This document shows positions 14,920 to 21,165 of a stretch of 21,165 nt of DNA, piece by piece (positions within the stretch are counted from its first letter, which is position 1; the number at the start of each line of letters is the position of its first letter). The stretch comes from Choristocarpus tenellus KU-1152 (taxonomy: Eukaryota > Phaeophyceae): positions 1 to 21,165 of the forward strand of contig CAXNAD020000360.1 in the NCBI GenBank assembly GCA_964200185.2, given 5' to 3'. The position numbers and the translations under genes were made by a program. The notes under the pieces are model-generated. The model saw only the letters and a program-made list of their open reading frames with translations. It had not been told where the DNA came from and searched no databases.

Positions 14920-15262
14920 GCCTGCACCAATACCTTGCACTAATCTAGAAAAAAGTAATAACTGCAACCGTACAACCAATCGCGCCAACCATCATTATTG
15001 CATTACCATAGAGCATGATTTTACATCGACCAAAAGCATCTGATAGAGGTCCATAGAGAGCGCTTGAAATACAGAAACCAAGAAAATTCATAGCAACAAT
15101 CATTTGAGTTAGAACATCTGATACATTGAAGTAATCAGAAATATCTGGAAAACTTGGTACTGAAATATCTACTTCAACGCAGCATGTAAGTAGCGAAACG
15201 TCGGGTGAAAAAGATCCTAGCAAGAAAGCGCTAAGAATGACTAGGGTTAGTTTAACTGGCAA
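14920..15262 (-). pseudogene. Truncated, frameshifted Bcr/CflA-type MFS efflux transporter fragment (bacterial-like)
   Basis: The minus-strand frame from a TTG at 15262 (open back to about 15297, with no ATG) to a TAG at 14945 encodes the first 105 residues of a drug-efflux-type major facilitator. It contains a first membrane helix, the VDISVPSFPDIS stretch where this family has its D-x-Y-L-P-S-F-P loop, a second helix (VLTQMIVAMNFLGF), the cytoplasmic motif A (GPLSDAFGRCK), and a third helix. Just past the TAG another frame gives RLVQGIGAG, the conserved start of helix 4, so a frameshift lies in or near the T6 tract at 14950-14957. Similarity stops after this motif, so about three quarters of the usual ~400 aa is missing. 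It is intron-less and AT-rich, unlike its neighbours, and sits just downstream of an intrinsic terminator. A functional gene is unlikely. Confidence 0.75.
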
Positions 15263-15358
15263 ACTAAAAAAGAACTTACTGAAATTTGTGAATATCGCCT
15301 TCTAAATTAAAAATTATAAAGCTGAATTTATATCATATTAACTCCATATACGTCAATA

Positions 15359-15400
15359 AAAAAACAGCTTCAAAATATGGAAGCTGTTTTTTATTTTTTT
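15359..15400 (-). terminator. Bacterial-type intrinsic (Rho-independent) terminator
   Basis: A perfect 13-bp stem, AAAAAACAGCTTC (15359-15371) with GAAGCTGTTTTTT (15380-15392), encloses an 8-base loop and is flanked by A- and T-rich tracts on both sides, so it could act in either direction. It starts about 40 bases after the stop codon at 15431 (minus strand) and precedes the MFS fragment, exactly as in a bacterial intergenic region. This form is not expected in nuclear genes. Confidence 0.75.
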
Positions 15401-15430
15401 AATAATATGCTAGTTAATCTATTGTATCTT

Positions 15431-15526
15431 CTACATCGGTGCACACCCACCAACATAGTTTATTTCTTGATTGGTATACAAAGCATACCAACTTCTTGCT
15501 GAATTCTGGCAGCCAGTAGCCGTTTC
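15431..15526 (-). pseudogene. 3' tail of an unrecognised bacterial-like gene
   Basis: The minus-strand frame reads ETATGCQNSARSWYALYTNQ, then EINYVGGCAPM, to a TAG at 15431-15433, just upstream of the terminator. A TGA at about 15539-15541 interrupts the frame upstream, so only some 32 codons remain. I do not recognise the family. The two cysteines and the dense aromatic/small-residue pattern suggest a real C-terminus rather than random DNA. The position (stop, then terminator, then MFS gene) is the main argument that it is the truncated upstream neighbour in the donor genome. Confidence 0.45.
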
Positions 15527-15540
15527 ACAATAAATTATTC

Positions 15541-16542
15541 ATGTAAAAAGTATTTTGTTCATATATCACAATGAAGATGCCTTCTCTTAGTCATAACAAT
15601 GTAAAATTTCAGGTAGAGTTGACTTCAATGCTTTTTGAAGCGGAAGTCAATCAAGAGGTCAATGTGATCGCATTCCATGTTGTGCCTACTCTTGTTTTGG
15701 TGAATTGTATGATCAAGGCCATGATATGGCATGTCAATACAGATTATACCCATGTTGATAACTAGTACTTGCTGTTATAATACTTGAATCTTCAAACATG
15801 TGAGCTGTGGACCAATTTGTTTGGACTAATAGCAACATCTAGATGAAATCCTCATGTTGAAGTACATTTTAGGGGCAGAATGATGTTCTACCTTGGCTGA
15901 GCACTGCTGTGTTTGTAGAGATAAAACTACATACAGCAGTATTACTTCGAAAAAATGCCTCACACATCTCAGTATTTGAATGTTTAATCTTAGCCACGAA
16001 TTCATTTGGTTCACAACACAAGAAATTATAATTCTTTGTTCCTCTAGACAATCTCACAGTTCAAGCGTAACTATTATTATCATACAGAAGTATTGAAATA
16101 CTCCCAATCAAGTGTACACCACAATATGATGAATGTATCACAGTTCTTGAGGGAAGATTATTACTATTTTCAACTTGCACCAATTCAATACTATTCAGAA
16201 GTACGCATCTATCAGAGGGTTGTGTTTGGGGTCCTGGTCTCACTTGCACTGCAGGGTCAGCAACAGGCCCAGGTCCAGTCTTGGTATTCCCTCACCCCAC
16301 AAGTTCGTTACCTGCATATGCTTGTGCTGTGTGTCCAACCACATCTGTCTGACTGAGCGCTTACTGAAGTACAGGCAAAACTACATCAAAATTGACCCTT
16401 GTGCTCAGCTCTAGATGAGGTAGTAACAATCGCATTGATCAAAATATCATGAAAATAGTGTTCAACCAAGTAACTTGAACTACATAGAAACAAGTGGAGA
16501 GTCTTGTTTATATATAATTCTATTCTACTCAAGGGTCGTCCC
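15541..16542. other. Non-coding stretch 3' of the TRIP13 gene
   Basis: No supportable gene. Open frames (for example 15571-15765 and 16093-16356 on the plus strand) show no family-like motifs. It presumably holds the TRIP13 3' UTR and the right-hand junction of the bacterial-like segment, whose exact end I could not place. Confidence 0.45.
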
Positions 16543-18806
16543 CTATGGTTTGCTTGTCTTATTTTCTGATGGTCCAGTGCCAACAAGGTCGAGCTCTTCT
16601 CGCGATACTCTCTCCTTGTGTACTGCCTGCTCCAGTGCCCACAGGAAGCGCTCCAAGGTACATGTCTGCCGCTGGATTAGTAGTACAGGTACATGGTCAC
16701 AAGCAGCAAATGCCATGTGGGGGCGGACAACTAAGTGGTCAGTCAGATAGTCACAGCTGGATGTGCATGGTCCATTGTCCCGCCCGTCATATATTTTGAA
16801 ATTATTCCAAGTATCAAGGATGCAAATAGCTGGTTGAACTTCAAGTCTTCCAAGGTCAATACAAGCAAACACGACTGCGGAAGTCACTTCGTGAGGACTA
16901 CTTACTGCCAGCTTGTTGTATGACATGCTCAGAGTGTTACCTTCCGTACAATAGATGAACACAGTGAGCGTCTCTTAAAGTTCCTTCAAGCAAGATACTA
17001 GATAGAATAAATCTTGAATAATTTTGCCAGGACAAATTGTACAGAGATGGAGTCCAACATAGCCTCAATGTGGATCAAGCCACAGCTTGGCCAACCTTCT
17101 AATTATGGGCACAAAAGAGAATCTTGGTGATGTTAGTTACAACGGCAAGATATGTTAAGTGATTTCAGTGGATGTGTGTATGCAACATACGTACTATCGG
17201 TGAGAACAGACAATACTTATATACACATACACATACACATACACAGCTTACCACCTTTGTACTGTCACCTCCGGAGGCATCCATGCATTACTGACAACGT
17301 CCTCACCTGCACAAAAAATGCATGAGCTTGGAATGGAAGCTTCCTAAGTGCCCGACCACTCAGACCCTCAGCCGCAGTTGCAATGTGTGCCATGTCTCTC
17401 GCCATTTTCTGAATCCCCCCCCTGCTGATGCCAAGTGCAGGAGATCAGATTGATTCAAGACTGGAAGGAGGGCTAGCCAGATGTGATTCGTACATGATGT
17501 CGTACCAGACACCTTCAGTTGGAAACAACACAAGCCTATATGCTACATGCTATACACAACGATCTATCCACTTGCCTATATTCCTTCCCCCTCTACGAGG
17601 TCACACCTTGTGGCAAGACAATGCACAAAAACTCATCCGAGCCTGCACAACCTTTGATCAGAAAAAGGCTCCATTATTCACAAAAGTCTCTGCTTTGCAA
17701 TCAACTCACTTCTGTCCTCCCGCCAACCCAAGAGTCATGGGGTTCTGTCCCTCTATAACTCCAGCCTCGCTATCCCTGTCTCGGTGAGTGATCACTGACC
17801 CATCCTGCCTTCCATCAGTGTCTGGTTGACTGCTCCCGCCCTTCTCTAATCGCCCTCCTGCCAAGACTGCTACCTCTTGGGCCCTTGGCACAGCTCCTGC
17901 CAGCTCCAACGCTTTGTCCAAAGATTGGGGTAGATACAAGGCAGGGGAAATTATTCCCACCCTCACAAGTTCTTCCAGACAGGAATGTAACACCCGATAA
18001 CAAGCTGCAGCTGGAGGGAGACCAATGTATCTGATATTGGAAAAAGGTTCACAAACAAGGGGGGTTGGGGAACAAGGTGACTCAAGACGTTATTTGAAGT
18101 ATGCAGAGTATGTCCAAGACATCCAGCAATGATGAGATGATTTGGGAGGGCAGAAGAGGACGTCACTCTGATGAATACATACATCACTGCCTCTCAAGGT
18201 TGTGAACGTCCTTGGAAACCGCTCCCATCCCTATAAACAAGATACTCTCAACAGCCTAAAATGTAGGGTCCAATGACTGTCACCCATTCCTCCCCATATC
18301 TAGAACTCTTCCACATCATGATGCGTGCACTTCTTTTCAATATGTTCCTTTTCAAGACGTACCTTTTCAAGACGTACCTTTTCAAGATGTACCTGAGCAT
18401 ACTTCCTCTCAATTCCAATGCTGCATTCGATAGTGTAAAGACTCACGACGATTTCATTCGATAGTGTACCTTACTGTACCTTATTGAGTCACTCAACCGT
18501 ATTGAGGTACACAGTGCTTTTGTTGGATTAGTCCTTTATTCCAATGACACATATAGAGCATGTCTGGCCTCACTGGCCAATCACGGTGCTTTAGTGCACT
18601 CTTTTACTTTCCACTATCTACCACAAAGCGATCTGGATCCAGATGAGAAGAGGGTATCAGCAGGTAACAAGTGTTGAGTGGGGGGACTCACTGCTTGATG
18701 TCGGCCCTATCCACAAAAGCAAGGTCAATAGCTTCGGACACATTTGAGGTGGTGAGTATCAACACATTGTCCCTCTCCCTGAGGTTGTCAATCTGACACA
18801 CAACAA

Positions 18807-18859
<53 letters not shown>

Positions 18860-21134
18860 GCACAGACAAATATTGGAGAATACCGTTGGTGAAATACTGA
18901 TAAATATTGGAGAAGGTGCAGCACTATTGATGGCACACATAAAGACTTGATTAAACTTGAGGATGCCCAGGAGTCCACAACCTCCTTTGCACTCTATTTG
19001 CCTCCTAATTCAACAATCAATAGAGTTGTCATCTACACATAGTACAATATTTTTTTTCTTCTATAGAGAGCTTCCATACTCTATGGCTTCATGAGCTAAT
19101 TGTCAATAATACCAGTAAGAAAAAGATATGTTGAGCTCTGTGTACTATTCCCTCACTCAGTCCATCAGGAAAAAATATATGAGACAACTGTTTTCACTCT
19201 TCAAGGTAGCACAGATCTGTCCACCTTGCACAATAATCAATTAATACTATCAATACAGGACTGTACTTACACATAATTGCTCCCAAAAGATAGATGGCGT
19301 CGACACTTTACATACCAAACAACTACACATACTCACTCTCACACACAGGGTGCTTTACCAAACAAAAAACAAATAGTTTGTTTCACTTAGGATCACGGTG
19401 AAGGGTATATTGATTATAATATTTAACTAGAAAATACAACTATAATATGTAACTATAACATAGAACTATAATATATAACTACAATATGTAACTATAATAT
19501 AAAATCCTAACCCTTGAGGTGGAGGCAAAAAAAAGGCGTTACTAGAAACATCACGGCTAAGTGTGTCAAACCCTAGGCAAAAATGAATCAAACAAGATGG
19601 TACTCTTTCTTGTCCCATTTCAACGCTGCTCTGTGGCACACAAACAAAACTGAACGTAATCATCGTGACACCTGTGTCAGAACAGCATTAACAACCCGAA
19701 CAGCATCTGATGGTTCATTACCACCAAGCGCTGCAGACCTGGCTGCTGTCAGGCTCTCCACCTAGAGGGGTAAATGGAAACTGTCTTTGGTGATGCCTTG
19801 TGGATAGAGACACAGAAACAAAAAATAATAATAAAACAGAAAAAATCACAATTGGTGAAGTGGTCGCTAGATGTATGCACTGTATCTGTTCAAGTGACAA
19901 CTGGAAAAAAGGTCCAAACCTATACCTTTCTTGCATTGGAATAGTAGTTACAAAAAGCACTCATCATTTTGGACATGAAGGTTGAATCAACCTGGAAACG
20001 GAAATAACTGTAGCAACAAATGGTATACCTAGTTGAACAAAAAGGGTATACTTAGCAGCCTGCTTACAACCTCTCCTCTCCAACAAACAGAAGCACAGTA
20101 GCGAACGATTATGAACACAGGGGGGTATAGTGAATACAAAGGGGGTACAGTGAATACAAAGGGGGTACAGTGAATACAAAGGGGGTATAGTGAATACAAA
20201 GGGGGTATAGTGAATACAAAGGGGGTATAGTGAATACAAAGGGGGCACTAGTAGTCTATGCAAGTGTTAAATTGCCATCCTTCATTTGCTTTGAAGCGCA
20301 GCTATTGTCATGACCTGGAAAAGATCAGAGATAAGAGATAAGAGCTTTTTACACCAACAATGTACTGTTACTAGTGTGGTTGCAGGCTTCAGCCTTAACA
20401 CTACTGCACTGGTACCCAAGACACCACCAAGTACAGCACATGCTGAACACTTGAGGTCACTTCCCACACGTAAGCATACATACATACATACATACACGAA
20501 AATCAAGTTTTGTACACACAAGTGCGTGTATATGTCAAGAAGTCAAATCAATCCAACAGCTGGCTCTCCTGCACACAAACCACAGCATGAATGTTGTCTG
20601 TCAGATCAAACAACTTCTCCTAGAGAATGCCACCAGCAAGCAAGCCAACCATAAAAAAAGGGGGTTTTCATGGCCTTGACAGGCATGCTCAGCTATGGTA
20701 CGTGATGAGAATCAGCCAAATGTATGTGACTAGAAACCACATCACCTGACAAGAAGATAACATGGTGAATGGCAGGTGAGGTCATGTGACAGACAACAAT
20801 GTGATGGCGCAGAATATTTGTTTGAACAAATAAATTAAAGATAAATTAAAAACAGTTACAATAAAAACAAGATTTCACGCTCTTCTCGACTGGAAACATC
20901 AAAAACTTAAAAATCACCATCAGAAATCTTAAAAAGATGCTTTTCTGTTATAGGTCATCAACTAAAGGTCATCAACTAAACTGCAGGTCAATCCACAATT
21001 GAATCATTCCATCAACTAATCTAGAATATTCGTACCTCATCAATGAGCACACAAACAAGGCACTCCTCGTCCTCGGCCAGTTCCAGGATATGCTCAAAAA
21101 GACGCTGGACGAGCTTGCCACTCTCTGAAAACCA
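16543..21134 (-). CDS. TRIP13: TRIP13/Pch2 AAA+ ATPase, C-terminal half (5' part outside the window)
   Basis: Six exons on the minus strand: 21134-21036, 19761-19672, 18792-18692, 18030-17874, 17408-17307, 16671-16543. All join in phase and give 225 aa; the full protein is usually near 430. TRIP13/Pch2 is a ring ATPase that remodels HORMA-domain proteins (Mad2, Hop1/HORMAD) in the spindle checkpoint and meiosis. In order I see WFSESGKLV, Walker B LVCVLIDE joined to [25 protein letters not shown], sensor 1 in NVLILTTSN, the arginine-finger segment [24 protein letters not shown], sensor 2 in [16 protein letters not shown], and a C-terminal [13 protein letters not shown] helix. The Walker A exon lies beyond 21165. 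Donors are GTACGA, GTGTCA, GTGAGT, GTAGCA and GTGAGG. The stop at 16543 gives a slightly longer, hydrophilic tail (ending ENKTSKP) than in animals. Confidence 0.95.
17221..17244. repeat. (ACACAT)4 hexanucleotide microsatellite
   Basis: Four near-perfect hexamer units in the last intron of the TRIP13 gene (16672-17306). Confidence 0.8.
18332..18391. repeat. 15-bp minisatellite, three copies plus one degenerate
   Basis: Unit CCTTTTCAAGACGTA at 18347, 18362 and 18377 (the third with one change), preceded by a degenerate copy. It lies in the TRIP13 intron between 18031 and 18691. Because the period is a multiple of three it keeps a frame open in 18273-18464, which should not be read as a gene. 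Confidence 0.85.
18808..18858. repeat. (CA)25 dinucleotide microsatellite next to a TRIP13 3' splice site
   Basis: Uninterrupted AC/CA run of 51 bases. In the TRIP13 sense it is (TG)n, ending about 15 bases before the AG acceptor of the exon at 18792. It therefore sits where the polypyrimidine tract and branch point would be. Confidence 0.95.
19438..19502. repeat. 13-bp AT-rich minisatellite, five copies
   Basis: Five tandem units of AACTATAATATGT with scattered substitutions, starting at 19438, 19451, 19464, 19477 and 19490, in the TRIP13 intron between 18793 and 19671. Confidence 0.85.
20121..20245. repeat. 20-bp minisatellite, six copies plus a partial unit
   Basis: Tandem units of GGGGGTATAGTGAATACAAA begin at 20121 and every 20 bases to 20240, then a partial GGGGG. 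Two of the six units carry C in place of T at position 8. It lies in the 1.27-kb TRIP13 intron between 19762 and 21035. Low divergence between units suggests recent expansion. Confidence 0.95.
20475..20496. repeat. (CATA)5 tetranucleotide microsatellite
   Basis: Five to six CATA units within the same TRIP13 intron as the 20-bp minisatellite. Confidence 0.85.
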
Positions 21135-21156
21135 CTGAAAAACATCAAAAGTGACA

Positions 21157-21165
21157 CCCCCCCCC
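21157..21165. repeat. Poly-C run at the window end
   Basis: Nine C residues end the window, inside the TRIP13 intron upstream of the exon that starts at 21134. As with the other G/C runs, it may mark a contig edge. Confidence 0.7.

Noticed and set aside
16672-16962. Upstream extension of the last TRIP13 exon as a 139-codon frame
   Set aside because: Homology begins exactly at 16671 after an AG, and the preceding exon joins there in phase; the extension is intron.
17706-17873. Downstream extension of the TRIP13 exon that ends at 17874
   Set aside because: The frame stays open but TRIP13 alignment and the AAGAG/GTAGCA donor place the exon end at 17874; the following exon restores the expected spacing to GLSGR.
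18688-18978. 96-codon minus-strand frame with a Cys-Val repeat
   Set aside because: The Cys-Val stretch is translated (TG)n intron; only 18692-18792 is TRIP13 exon.
20121-20245. CRISPR-like array
   Set aside because: Units are head-to-tail 20-mers with no unique spacers, and the setting is a eukaryotic intron; it is a minisatellite.

Overview
The window is nuclear DNA of a eukaryote, most likely a protist or alga. Genes are broken by GT-AG introns of about 100-1300 bp, both strands are used, intergenic DNA is rich in microsatellites, and proteins are assembled from 5-7 short exons. The Rab1 sequence resembles what I recall of stramenopile/algal Rab1 proteins; this lineage guess is weak. Homology statements come from recognising motifs by eye, without a database search.

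Layout from left to right. Positions 1-90 are poly-A and a 28-base G run. 497-1143 (+) holds an unresolved exon-like cluster. 2078-3898 (+) is a complete six-exon protein methyltransferase of the METTL21 type. 3899-6198 is mostly non-coding, with a coding-like minus-strand exon pair (4702-5019) and a tRNA-derived element (5962-6036). 6199-7726 (-) is a RING-finger gene that also carries the conserved post-RING region of TOPORS. 8078-13120 (+) is a seven-exon Rab1/Ypt1 GTPase, head-to-head with the RING gene across only 351 bp. 13233-13506 (+) may be two more exons running into a 10-N assembly gap (13507-13516), which is followed by T18 and C25 runs. 14920-15526 looks bacterial: the 5' part of a Bcr/CflA-type MFS efflux gene, an intrinsic terminator, and the 3' tail of another gene, all on the minus strand and AT-rich. 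16543-21134 (-) is the C-terminal half of the AAA+ ATPase TRIP13/Pch2; the gene continues past the right edge.

The eukaryotic genes are unrelated housekeeping functions: ER-Golgi traffic (Rab1), HORMA-protein remodelling in meiosis and the spindle checkpoint (TRIP13), ubiquitin/SUMO ligation (TOPORS-like) and protein methylation. They do not form a pathway. Exon joins were checked for reading phase. METTL21-like (241 aa), Rab1 (203 aa) and the TRIP13 C-terminal part (225 aa) close in frame with standard splice sites. The TOPORS-like model has one weak donor.

The most unusual item is the bacterial-looking segment between the Rab1 and TRIP13 genes. I see no CRISPR array, phage, toxin-antitoxin or other bacterial defence system.
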